Shown piece by piece: positions 1 to 11,151 of a stretch of DNA of 64,000 bases (positions within the stretch are counted from its first letter, which is position 1; every line of letters begins with the position of its first letter). The DNA comes from Basidiobolus meristosporus CBS 931.73. Its lineage: Eukaryota; Basidiobolomycota; Basidiobolomycetes; Basidiobolales; Basidiobolaceae. The stretch spans positions 1-64,000 of the forward strand of contig MCFE01000260.1 of NCBI GenBank assembly GCA_002104905.1, written 5' to 3'. Both the position numbers and the translations under genes were made by a program. The notes under the pieces are model-generated. The model did no database searches. It saw nothing but the letters and a program-made list of their open reading frames with translations, and was not told the origin of the DNA.

Positions 1-164
1 ATCTCTCCTGATTTCACATAGACTCGGTGATGTTTTGTCTTCCCCCCCCCCAGGCATAATAATGCCATGGTAGGATGCCATTACAAACCTGTCTTCACCG
101 TCTACGCAGTTGCTGTTGAAGGGCCATAAATACCCTCTGCCTGGCGGTTGGGACAGCAACAACC

Positions 165-652
165 ATGCCCTTCACTCGCAATACTAAGCGCCGCTTCACT
201 GTTAGCTTGCGCTTGATCAGAACAGTGTCCAATCTGATCAGTGCCTCTTCAGGGATGGACTCTAGCTTCTATGAGGCCATTCAGGAGAATGACTACCAAC
301 GCATCTTGATCCTGGCCACCAGCAGAAAGGAGGAGAGTCTTCTCCATATGATTGATGGTAGGGCTCAGCTACTCTCGCTTGCATTTGCAATTGTTTGTTA
401 ACGTTCATCGTTGCAGAGCTGGGCCATACGCAGGATGCACTCTTCGACTCATTGAATGCCCTCATCTCAGAGTGGGAGGCAATGGACTATGAAGAAGGGG
501 ATCTCTTGGGGGAGATCTGTGACGGAAACGGCCTATTCCAGGAGATGGATTGTGGAATCGATTCCATATCGGCCATTGTGGATTCCAGCTGGAGCTGCCA
601 TGATCAAGCAGAGATAGATATGGTGATCGAGCTGATGGCCAATTTTGATTAG
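165..652 (+). CDS. Hypothetical protein, two exons
   Basis: Family not recognised. The proposed gene joins exon 165-357 to exon 417-652 across a 59-nt intron with GT and CAG ends, giving 142 residues. The frame is kept across the junction (one base left, two taken). ATG 165 follows an in-frame TGA at 117 and sits in a good context (ACAACC before ATG). The N-terminus is basic (residues 4-25 rich in K and R); the C-terminal two thirds is acidic, with many D, E and S and several Cys. No signal peptide, membrane segment or known motif is visible. A pyrimidine tract ending in CAG at 41-53 may be the acceptor of a 5' leader intron. It is followed within 150 bases by copia LTR relics, so it could also be a decaying or repeat-associated gene. 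Confidence 0.45.
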
Positions 653-779
653 TTTTTGGGTATTGGTTTCATTTATGGGCCATAATTTTGATAAACCACA
701 TCAAATTAGATAAACATCACGCTATATTACCAATGAGCACTTTGAAGATTGAATATCCTCAGAGAGTGGAGAGTGCAAC

Positions 780-1083
780 TCAGTCACTTAGATTATTGTC
801 TACAAACCTTAGTGAATTCTGGCCAAATTGCTTGTAGGGATTTACTTCGAATGTTTTCAGCAAAATATCATGTACCTAGTACATGAGAAATGATACTTTG
901 TCTAAATAGCTCCAAGCTTTGTACACCTGCTTTTGGAACCTTTCTAGGCATATTCCGTGTCTGTTTTGGATGACCATGCAAGAGTACAAATACCATATTT
1001 ACATTGAACAAATCATCAATTTAAAACAACATAATTTACTGGTTATCCCAATCAATTTTAATATCTCCTACACTCTTACAACA
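780..1083 (+). repeat. Degenerate solo LTR, copia family 1
   Basis: It aligns by eye with most of the 349-bp LTR of the full copia element at 15692-20375: the CAGTCACTTAG block, the GGGATTTACTT block, the AAATCAT...AACCACATAA-like block and the terminal ACTCTTACAACA. The first 50 bases or so are unrecognisable. No internal sequence follows, so it is probably an old solo LTR. Confidence 0.7.
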
Positions 1084-1345
1084 GTAAGAGCACTCTTCAG
1101 GGCCACATGCCCCTGCAACATGGGCAGTATGAGTGATTCATGTCTGGCTAACTTGCAGTCTAGTTGGAGAAGTAAAGGTAAGCTCCTTGAATAATTCAAA
1201 GATGAGCTTCATACTCTGAAATACCTATTGTGTTCATCCATGCAATACACATCCAATGCCTATGAATATTTGTGATCTACCCTTGCATATTGCAATAGGG
1301 TTCCATTCCAAATTGAATGTGCAGGCAAAGCTCACCCTTTATTAC

Positions 1346-1938
1346 TGTTGTAAAAATATGTCCCCATCTGACTACTCACCTACATTGGTTGCTTGGATTA
1401 TTAGTTACAAATATAAGAGAATACCAACCAAATTTCTTGATGGGACTTACTTGAAATTCTCTCACAAAAAAATCAGGTATCAAGAACATAAGAAATCTCA
1501 GAGCTTTCCAACCAGCCCCAAACTTTGCACTCATGTTCTTGGGATCTCCCCAAACATATTTGATGAATGATGAACTTTTAGTTGAGTGGGAATGTTGTAG
1601 AAATTTGTAATTCCACCTAGATATCCACCTATCTTAGTCACTTAGAGCATTGCATATCAATCTTTTTGAGTAGTGACCAAATTCCTTGTTGGGATTTACT
1701 CTGAATATTCTCACCAAAATATCATATACCCAGAGCATGGAGATTCTCAAAGTTATCTAAACAGCCCCGAACTTTACACATGCTCTTGAGACCTTTCTTG
1801 GCATATTTGATGTGCTTTCTTTGCCAAGAGTATGTAAACGTATAAATACTACTTTTGCATTCAACAAATCATCAAGTAAACACCACATAATTTACTTGTT
1901 CCTAAATCACTCCTAATATTTCCAGGACTCTCACAATA
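1346..1938 (+). mobile_element. Internally deleted copia (LTR-PPT-LTR relic)
   Basis: A left LTR starts at 1346 (TGTTGTAAAAAT) and is legible to about 1563. It is followed by a stub equivalent to the last bases of the copia coding region and its polypurine tract (GTTGAGTGGGAA, about 1581-1592). A right LTR runs from 1593 (TGTTGTAGAAATT) to about 1938. Essentially all coding sequence has been lost. Divergence from the full copia at 15692 is high, so this is an old insertion. Confidence 0.65.
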
Positions 1939-4272
1939 GGGTCTTGGTATGATTGCAGTTATGCAGAAAAGATTGCAGATTTTGAATACTGCCAGGGATT
2001 CACTTTGCTAGTAGTGTTCAGGCAAAATTTCAAGTAATTATTTCAGTATTTAGCAATCATCTAGGTAGGATTTGAGATATAGGATCAATTTGGGTTCAAA
2101 ACTAAATAATCTTAGCCATCTATAGGTTGTGGTGGAGGGAGTAGTGGGTTGTTTTTTGTACAATCTATTATGTGCTATTAACTCCTGTGAAGAACCAGTC
2201 ATTTTGACCAATATCTTTGTATGCATTCCTTCTTCTGATTAGCATGATTTACGCAAAACTAGATGCCTCACTTAACAAAGATACTGTTAAATCAATCCAC
2301 CAGATCTAGGGCCCAAAATCATTTCACCAATATTTGGCAAAGTAATTGCCAGGATCCCTAGATGTGTTTGGTGCCGTATCCTGGGGAACATGTGCAGGAG
2401 TAGCATTTCAGGCTAGTGAGGAAAGTATCCCTTGTAACTCAAGCATGAGCTTGAACCTGACTCGTAATGTAGCTTCGTTTTTATGTTGCCAGTTACCATT
2501 GATAATTGAGCCTGTATTATGCCCTCATTTAAGCTTGCATTGTACCTTGTGAAGGTGCTGTCTAGCCATTTCTCAACCAGATATGGCTCTTGTTTGTCAT
2601 TATGATTAAAAGTACATATGTTTGTTGGAGTGGACGTTCCCATCTAGTTTCTCGTGTGAAATCCACAGCCTCGGGTGCTACGTTGATGCATATGTGACAA
2701 CTGGCTACCATGCTCAGTAATTTAATTACAATCTAAGGTACCATTTGCCAACATGAAGTAATATCAGGTATATGTTGTATTCTCCATACGCCAATGGATG
2801 ATGGAAAGGAGCGACAAACTGGATCTAGCCATAACCGCCAAATCCTGCTAATCTCTTCAATGCACTGCTTTGTCGGGCAATGCCCCAGCTTTAGCCGAGG
2901 GCACCAGGAGCACTACACTGGATTTTCGTTTTTCCTCGGGGATTCGTAGCTTTTCACTGCAGTACCCGCGAGGTCATCAAATTCTATCTATGTGACCAAT
3001 CAACTTTTCCCCTGACGGGTCACGATATTGAAAGTGTGTTTCGATCTCATGCCGAAGTAACGAGGTTTCACATGTTTGGCAAGACAAATGCCTTCATCTA
3101 TGTGCATGGCAGCGTAGTAACAGCACTCATGGGTCCCCACTCTCTAAAAGACATGCAGCGGAGGAGCCTAGCACACACTTGGTGATGAATGCTTTAGAGC
3201 CAAGTATCCTTGTATGAAGGCCAACTCTGCACGGAAGCATCCAAGAACATATGGTAAATCTCCGCGCATATCTGGCACCGTTACTTCCAGAACATGACTG
3301 GCGGTAATTGCCTATGCTTCAGGAAACGAGATGGAGGCCAACGGCACCGCCCTGAAAACCCTTGTGTCACTGATTACACTTTATCTGAACCTGGCTCAGC
3401 CAATGCCTCCCAAGGGTGGCAATCAAGCGCCATGCCGATTAAGCAATATTATGGCCAAGAATATTCTCTGCCGTGCAAGTACCTCGCTAGCAGCTGATGA
3501 TGGCAATTGCCACTTACCCGGGCCAGAAAGTACACAAGTAGCCTGATAGGTTGCAGCCGCCCTTCTTGAGCATTCCGCATGACTGATGGGCTGCGCAACA
3601 ACCGCCGGATTCACGCACATGATCAACAATCATCAATGCCCACTACACCAGTAGATCGAACAAACAAATGGAAAGCAGATTCACGATATGGCAAAATGAT
3701 AAACATAAAGGAACAAAGCAAGCCCAATCAGGCAGAACGCGGATGAGCAGTGATTCGACGGGATACAGATGCAATTGGCCGAGTAAATGGATCTTCCATC
3801 CTGGTGTCACCGAACCAGGTTGGCTCTATCGATGATTTGTGGCTTGGAGAAGTGATGCAGGTAGCAACCAGATCTGGATCCAGGGCAGAATCCGATCAGG
3901 CGAATTGCGTCAAGAAACCGAATCCCGACCATCCACGTCAGGTCTACAGGCAGGCTCGGGAGCAGCCAAGTTGTTCGATGGATTTGCGACCGAGTGTTTA
4001 TTTAGTTCACCAGTAAAAAGCTGTATAGGAAAATCACTAGCAAAACTCAACATGTATGGAGGGGAGGAACGGGAAGCGGCAAGGTGTGAGACTTAGGCGT
4101 GGGTGTGGGATGAAGGGAGGAATGAGCAGCGGTGGTTCATCCCAAGAAGCCCATTGAGTGAAACTAATCGATGGGAGGACCAACCTTTGGCTCAGACAGA
4201 GATATGGAATTGATGGAGATCGAAGGGAGAGAACTTGCGTAGAATACGATGGTTGCTGGCTAGGTGAGCTGC
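1939..4272. other. Intergenic, no gene recognised
   Basis: Only short unrelated ORFs in all frames; none has a recognisable domain or a convincing splice chain. The left part is AT-rich. From about 2800 the base composition becomes more balanced, like the gene island. The segment next to 4272 is the 3' flank of the 14-3-3 gene. Confidence 0.5.
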
Positions 4273-5202
4273 TTAGTTCTCCTCCTTGTCGGCTTCAGCA
4301 CCGTCTTCTTCTTTCTCCTCGGCTTGCTCTAAAAGACAGGGGTCAGCATCCAGCATGGGATTCAACAAGATGGATACAACTTACCGGCTTCCTGAATGTC
4401 AGAGGTCCAGAGTGTGAGGTTGTCTCGGAGGAGCTGCATGATCAGAGTACTATCCTTATAGCTTTCCTCACTGAGGGTATCAAGTTCGGCAATAGCATCA
4501 TCAAAGGCTTGCTTGGCCAAGTGGCATGCGCGATCGGGAGAGTTGAGAATTTCATAGTAGAAGACAGAGAAGTTGAGGGCAAGACCAAGACGGATGGGGT
4601 GGGTTGGTGCAAGCTCGGTGACGGAGACGTCACTGGCAGCCTTGTAGGCCTCGAGGGATTTTTCGGAGGTTTCCTTTCTCTTTTCGCTGGTAGCGAATTC
4701 GGAGAGATAACGATAATAATCACCCTTCATCTTGAGGTAGAAGACCTTGGATTCGCCGTCAGTAGCTTTGGGGACAAGATGCTCCTCGAGGACGCTCAGG
4801 ATGTCCTCGCAGATTTTGGCGAGCTCCTCCTCGATCTTGGATCTGTAGTCACGGATCTTGACGACGTGCTGCTCATTGCCCTTGTGCTCCTCCTTTTGCT
4901 CGATGGAGGAAACAATGCGCCAGGAGGCACGGCGGGCGCCGATGACATTCTTGTAGGCCACGGACAACAGGTTGCGCTCCTCGATGTTCAACTCTTGGTC
5001 TGAGCAAGCAACCTTCTTCATGTTCTCAACCATCTCTGTTTAAAGTGGGGCAAATAAGTATACCTGAGAACAAAACCGGATGACGACTACCTGACAAGCA
5101 GGGCACTCTACGCCTCGAAGTCTAAAGGAACCTACCATCGTATCTCTCGGCCTGTTCGGCAAGCTTGGCAAAGTAAACGTACTCGGCTCTGTTGGTTTCC
5201 AT
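4273..5202 (-). CDS. BMH1: 14-3-3 protein
   Basis: A dimeric phosphoserine/phosphothreonine-binding adaptor of the cytosol and nucleus that controls kinases, transcription factors and the cell cycle. Three exons on the minus strand: 5136-5202, 4385-5035 and 4273-4328, with introns of 100 and 56 nt, both GT..AG and phase-consistent. The product is 257 residues, the usual family length. Hallmarks: [11 protein letters not shown] near the N-terminus, [15 protein letters not shown] (amphipathic groove residues), the DYYRYLSEF segment, [15 protein letters not shown] and the signature [12 protein letters not shown] near the C-terminus, followed by the usual acidic tail (many E and D). The start is the ATG at 5202, giving [17 protein letters not shown]. 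The symbol is the yeast orthologue name; paralogue identity is not resolved. A 281-codon opposite-strand ORF (4158-5003) is a shadow of this gene. Confidence 0.96.
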
Positions 5203-7709
5203 GGTTTGCTGATGTGGTGGTGAAGGTGGGAGTATTCGAAAACAGGTGAAAGAAAGGAAGAACTTGAATGGGATGATATTGAGATGGCGATTTTGCACTA
5301 TGCCCACAACAATACGGATGGCCCAAAGATCTGATACGACTCGGGATAAAGAGTCGGATAAAATTGGGGAGATCTGGAAAAACCAGATTTACGGGGAATC
5401 CAGTCGTGAGTTTGGAATCGAGCAATGCGACACAAAATAAATTGCTAAACTCTATCGAGAACGAAGAGCAACGCAGCACACAGTGCTGGGTTGTCAGCAG
5501 AGCAAATCCTAGCCACAAGCTGGTTCCTGCTGTGGTGGGATGCGTTTGTCTTGCGGGAATTGGCCAGGCGCAACCTCAGAGTCCGGTCCCCATCACCCGC
5601 GCCGACCCCAAGCTGATCACAACTCCATGATTCAAGGAATGATCCGGAATACCCCTACTTCCCAATTTGATTGGCTCAAGTCCTTGCATAAATGAGGGTG
5701 CGACACCGAGCTTGACTATCGGGAAAACGATTTGTTCTATTGGGCCAGAGATCGGACCTAGATTGGGATGTGGTGTTCGCTGCCAACCGCCATAAGATCG
5801 GTCCATGGAGCGCATCTGCGCGAGCAAACTAAATTTATCCTGATTCTGGAAATGGGGCAGTGGCAATGAAAACAATGATCTGAATGTCTAATGCGGAAAC
5901 AGATTAGCGGATGCTATCCCACCACAAGCACGAGTCGCTGCGAGTGCATTGGCCTGTACACAGTGGTCTTGATGAAAGGCCTCACATCGCCGCCACGGAT
6001 GCTCAGCGTCCGCTGGCTGGCTCGCGCCTTCCGGGGGTTGTCCGCAAACGCTGCCTCTTGGTAAGGATTGCTCCTGAGAAAGTGCGGGGGCTGCTCTGGC
6101 AACATGCGGGCAAGGAGACAGTGAATGCTATGCACGCATGCATTTGAACGAGCCTTACATGGACCGGGTTGAACGGGGACGGCGCGCACCCTATTGGCGA
6201 GAGGCGTACATCACGCCTTGGGTCATGTAAAGCTTATGTACCATTTACAAATAATGTGGAACTGGAGTAAACAGATCAAGGTCGCAATCACAGCAAATCA
6301 TGCTGCTCTTCTCGTTAGTGTTTGTGGTATAAGCGCATTGCACATGATGGCTAGGCTATCCCATTGGCGGAACGCAGATTGGCCAGGAATCGGCTCCCTC
6401 CCAATCATGAGCGAGGATTGCACACCGCTGCAGCCCCTATGCCGGCAGTGAGGGATCTACAAGGAGCCGCCTGGCTGTTCCTGCATCGACTAGGTAGAAC
6501 ATCCAATATACGGCTGGGGCATTGTCGTTGCAACAAGCAATCTTGAATGGAAGTGAAACAAGGGAACCCATGGGCACCTCGCCTCCGGTGCGTGGCGACC
6601 CCCGCGCGGCAGCGGTTCATCCACCACCTTGGTCGAAGGCAACGGCTGCTCCGCAGGGCGGTGGCCGATGGCGAAGGAGGTCCAGCAAGCTACCGCGCTC
6701 GACGGATCTGACCTGAAGCGATTCCCGCGAACATGGAGCGGCGGCATCCGAAGCGCATCACACCTCATTTCCCAGACCAAACACTATCGCCCAGGTGCAC
6801 AGGTGTCTGCGAAAGGCTCTATATGGGAAGGTGGCAGGAAGCCAGCTGGCGCAAATTAAATCCACGTTTCATGGGTTGTTGGGCAGATCCTCAGCAACGC
6901 CTTCCACTGGCTCTCTGGTGGGTACAAATGATGCGGTTACTGGGGATAATCTGATCGCTTGGCCGCCTTGGATCGCATTTCAACCTTCTCAGCTGACGCT
7001 GGCGTGTCGGCTGAAAGTCGGTTTCCAGCATGCCGCCTCGAGACCACAGTCCCCATGAATGCTTATTGAGTATTTCATTAAGGTTTTGCGGGTTGCTTAA
7101 AAAGGCAGGATGCATTAATTACCAAGGACTGAATCGAGGAAATTTAGGACACCTTAATTTAATCGAGTGGAATGGTGACTGGCCGAGGGGATATTACCAA
7201 ATTGTGGTGTAACTTCGCTACCAAGGGAAACGCAGATGCATGACCAGTAAAATCTTGCTCAACCATTCGATTTATTATTCTTCTCAATCCGCCATGTCGA
7301 TTTTCGCCAACATTGTTTTCCCTCATATCATTCTGAGTAAGACTACCCTGACCCCTTTCACCTCACCTCCCCTTCACCCACATCCCTGGACTGCCCCCCA
7401 CTTTCTCCAAATTCTCTTTTTTCTACTCGCATCCCGAGTTGCTTATCTTTTTCACTTCGGCCACTCTGATCTTGCTATTGTTCTCTCTTCGAGGTCTTCC
7501 CATCTTTGATCATCCCCACTGTTAGCACTCTTCTCTAGTAGGAACTGGGTGCGTCGTAGCCTTACTGTCCAACTACCTTGAGCTCCACTCTTACCAACCA
7601 TCCCCTTCCACCCCTCCTCCAGATCCCTAGCACGGAACCGTTGTTGTTCCTGTTCTTCATCAGCTTACTTGAAGTAAGTTAGCAGCAACAGTCTTTTTGC
7701 ATTTCTCAG
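5203..7709. other. Intergenic region upstream of 14-3-3 and Sec7 genes
   Basis: The 14-3-3 and Sec7 genes diverge from this 2.5-kb region, so it should hold both promoters. Many short ORFs exist in both directions but none shows a domain or clear exon structure. 7330-7640 is a C/T-rich stretch typical of fungal promoters and 5' leaders, and the sequence just before ATG 7710 (TTTTTGCATTTCTCAG) resembles a splice acceptor, so a leader intron is possible. No repeat family seen elsewhere in the window was recognised here. Confidence 0.45.
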
Positions 7710-10326
7710 ATGACTACAGTACACAAAGAGCGTTTGTTTGAAGCACCCCCTCCTTATTCCAAAAACTCGCACTCTGAACTCGGACACCCTGGGCTGACCC
7801 GCAAAACCTCCACCACCATTACCACATTCACCAGAACCTTCAACCAAAGCCAGAGCTCTGTTTGCATTGAGCTTGGTGATGGCAAGATGATCTCCGTTCT
7901 TGATAAGCAAACCCAGCCCTCCAATACCTCCGGGATCCCTCAATCCTCCAAGCTCCCAGCTGCCCAGCTATTCAACCACGCACTGAACAGGAAAGCCTCC
8001 AAAGTCACTATCTCTGTCACGATTGAGGAGATCGATGAGCTGAACGGTGAGCACGCCCCAAGCGTGTTGACTTCCGGAGACAGGGCAGTGATGGAATCGC
8101 GTTGTAGTAAGTTCTGGCCTGCGGTGGCGGGTGAGCAGTATCTTCGTGTTGCCGGTACTAATCCAAAGCAATATAGTTTTATCCGAAGCACACCAAACCG
8201 CCACCAGTAGCTCACCTGTCATCTCATCGACGCTGGATTCGTCCAAGGAAATGGCCGTGATTACCACCGGGTCGAGCGATCCTGACTCCCGCTGCCTGGT
8301 TAAGAAAGGGCACATAAGCGGTACACATATCGCCAAGTAAGCTGTGTTCCCCCACACTCCACCCGGGAAACCAAACCTAACCAATTGTGCTCGTTTGGCT
8401 GTAGGGACGACACTCAGGACGAGCCGCTGCGACGTTACATGGCGGGATTGAACTTCGTAGGTCAGGCGATTGACATGGCCCTGAGGTAATTGGACGTTGA
8501 GAATCAGGGCGCGGACACCGAGGATACCTCTGGGGTCGCCAGTTTGGAATTGTCACTTACGTTCCTCTGCAGAAAATTCTTGGCTGACTATCAGCTGCCC
8601 AAGGAAGCCCAGCAAATCGATAGGGTGATGATTGCCTTTGCCAGAAGGTACCACCAGTGCAACGCCGATCTCTTTCCATCTCCAGGTACGAGGCCATGGC
8701 TGATCCAAGTGTCCCCACGCAACGTTACTAACCACGGATACCGCAGATGTGGTCTACTCGATCGCCTTTTCCTTGATGCTGTTACATACCGACGCCCACA
8801 ACAAGCATGTGAAGCAGAAGATGTCAAAAGAGCAGTACATCCGACAGACCCGAACCCTCGAGCAGGGGGATGTCATCGCGCCCGAGATTCTTGCTGTAAG
8901 CTGCTTCCCCGCAAAGACAGTTCCGTCCATTTTTGAAGGGTATGCTAATGACTCGCTCGTCTCTAGATCCTTTACGATAACATCACGTCGGCGCAGTTCC
9001 TGTACGCGGACGACATGAATAAGAAGCTCCCGAAACCGGCGAAATCCTCGTGGCTCAAGAAGGTGTGGGAGAAAAGCCAAGGCTCTCCACACAACCCGTA
9101 CAAAGTGATGCAGATGATGTCCACCCAGTTTGCCGCCGCGGTGCTTGCGTCCAAACTTAGTCTGTTCGAGCCGGACCGCGCTCAATACAGCTATCGCGGG
9201 TCCCAATCAGTGCTCCGGGAGGCCTTCCTGCGGACGGCGTTCAAGCTGAAGGTAGCGGGGGTCAAAACATACTTCCAGGGAACCATCACTGGCAGGCCAA
9301 TGTCCGGCCTCTCGATCACCGGCCCACAGGACCAGAGTAGCGGGGACTTCTCGATTCTGAAGTGTGCCAAGGAAGGCCTGGTGAGCCGCAAGTGCGACCT
9401 GATGGATGGTGGAAAGCGGGCGACCCGACGCAACTGGAAAGAGCTGTGGATGGTGCTGAGCGGCAGTCAGTTGATATTCTTCAACGACATCTCCTGGTTC
9501 AAGAATCCCAAGCACCGCTCCCCGAAGGGACACAGCGGGCCCACCGTAAGTGAATCAGCCAAAAGCATGGCCATGTATTGCAACAAGCTAATCCTGGCTC
9601 CAACCCTCCTGTAGTATCTAGCGCCCACGCCCAAGCCCCACTCGATCATTGCCACTGAGAACTGTATCTGTCTCATTGACAAAGACTACAATACCTATCC
9701 CAACGTTTTCCGATTTGTAACACCTACGGGCCGAGAGTACTTGTTCAGATATCATTCGGAGCACGAGATGATGGACTGGATGGCCAAGATCAACTACGCC
9801 GCCACCTTCAAGACGGTGGGGCTGAAGCCCCGAGGCGCCGATGAAGTTTCCACCCTCACAAGAAGCCCGAAGTTCGGCGCCACGCTGGCACCGGACTCTC
9901 GCGTGGCTTTCGAGGAAGGTGACCGTGATCGATGCAGACTTGTGCAGGTAAGTGCGCATTTCCACCATCGCTCGATCCGAGGATCCAGCTAACACCGCCA
10001 TCCCCCAGAACAAAATCAACGATCTAAGCGAGCGCATCATCCACTGTCAGGAAGCAGTCGAGACGGACGGACGACTCCAAAAGCAAATGTCCATCATGGT
10101 GCCACTACAGCGCCAGACCCAACAAAAGGCCATAGACACTGCCTCCGAAGTTAGCAAACGACTGAAGGAGACCTACCTGCAGCTGCAGAAGTGGGAGTGT
10201 TACAAAGAGATCTTGGAGGCGGATCTGGTCATTTCCAAGCTCGAGGAGGCGAAGCGACAAAAGATGACCGTCTTCATAGACGACCAACCGGAGCTGGAAA
10301 TCCTCTCGCCTTGCGAGGATGATTAA
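7710..10326 (+). CDS. Sec7-PH domain ARF guanine-nucleotide exchange factor
   Basis: It should activate ARF-type small GTPases (GDP to GTP exchange) at membranes, in the EFA6/PSD or fungal Syt1-like class. Eight exons: 7710-8106, 8177-8336, 8405-8485, 8573-8685, 8747-8895, 8967-9545, 9615-9947 and 10009-10326. All introns are 61-87 nt, GT..AG and phase-consistent, giving 709 residues. Residues 1-150 are low-complexity S/T/P-rich. The Sec7 domain spans about 165-305, with the exchange glutamate at about E224 in LPKEAQQIDR, then FARRYHQCN and LMLLHTDAHN (about 260-269). A PH domain lies at about 436-590, split by the intron at 9546. Residues 605-690 look like coiled coil (KRLKETYLQLQKWECYK). 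Sec7-PH-coiled coil is the EFA6/PSD order. Several introns contain TACTAAT/TACTAAC branch sites. The start ATG is the first in frame, but a coding upstream exon cannot be excluded. Confidence 0.9.
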
Positions 10327-11151
10327 CTCGATCCCTCCCCTTCCCTTCACCTCACGAAGTGTACACCCCCTCGCTCGACCATGCCAGCCTAGCCACCATC
10401 CCCACCTCTAACCATGGATACACCACCTCATCGTCTCGTTTTGTGCTTAATTGTAATATCACGAAATCCCATCCCCTTCCACGATCACCATGTGCCCCTC
10501 CGCACCCAACGCCCGTCTCGCTATAGTTCCCTTTAATTCCTGTCTCATTTTCATCCCTTTCCCTTATATGTATTGCACAGTACTCCATCACCTCATCGCG
10601 TGTTCTCCCTCCAGAATGGCGCAGTTAACCTTTCTAATCCCCGTTTCGTTGGGATCTTTGAACCTCTACCCACCCATCAGGATGCCACTTCGGCGAATAT
10701 GATTTTAATGAATTTCACTTGAAAGCCTGCAACCCAGAGTACTCCCCACTGAATGCCCCTCGCTGCCTGCCATTCTGGCCCAGCCCAGCCCACCCCACCC
10801 TTCCGGTGCTGGGCGGGCGATCCATACACCCCCCTCCTCCCACGTTCACCCGGGGCCAGCTCCCTCCAAATCGAACCCAAAACCTCCATAAATATGTTTC
10901 ACTGAGCCTTGCGTTGCTGGCGTTCCCTGCTCTCTAGGCACACGCAGCATGCGAGTGGGGTACTTTGAAAATCCTTTATTGATGCTTCGAGGACCATTAA
11001 AATACTGTAAACTCTATCGATGAATACCAAAAGTTTCGCCACAATCCCGGCCTAGTGGGTGTCATGGAATCGTGCGAGGACGTGTAGACGAGCCGACACA
11101 TCTTTCATGATTGGGAATGGTGGTGGTTGCCGTTGGGCCCCTCCAGCGGAT
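10327..11151. other. Intergenic between convergent genes
   Basis: The 3' flanks of the Sec7 gene (plus) and the DnaJ gene (minus) meet here. C/T-rich, with no credible coding region, repeat or RNA gene seen. It should hold both polyadenylation regions. Confidence 0.5.

Noticed and set aside
4158-5003. 281-codon ORF on the plus strand
   Set aside because: Exact shadow of the conserved 14-3-3 exon 2 and 3 on the minus strand; low-complexity L/G/D-rich translation typical of an antisense frame.
5576-7058. Several 60-99 codon ORFs between 14-3-3 and Sec7
   Set aside because: No domain, no consistent exon chain, and overlapping on both strands; more likely chance ORFs in GC-rich intergenic DNA.
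9191-9533. Minus-strand ORFs over the Sec7 gene
   Set aside because: Antisense frames of exon 6, no independent support.
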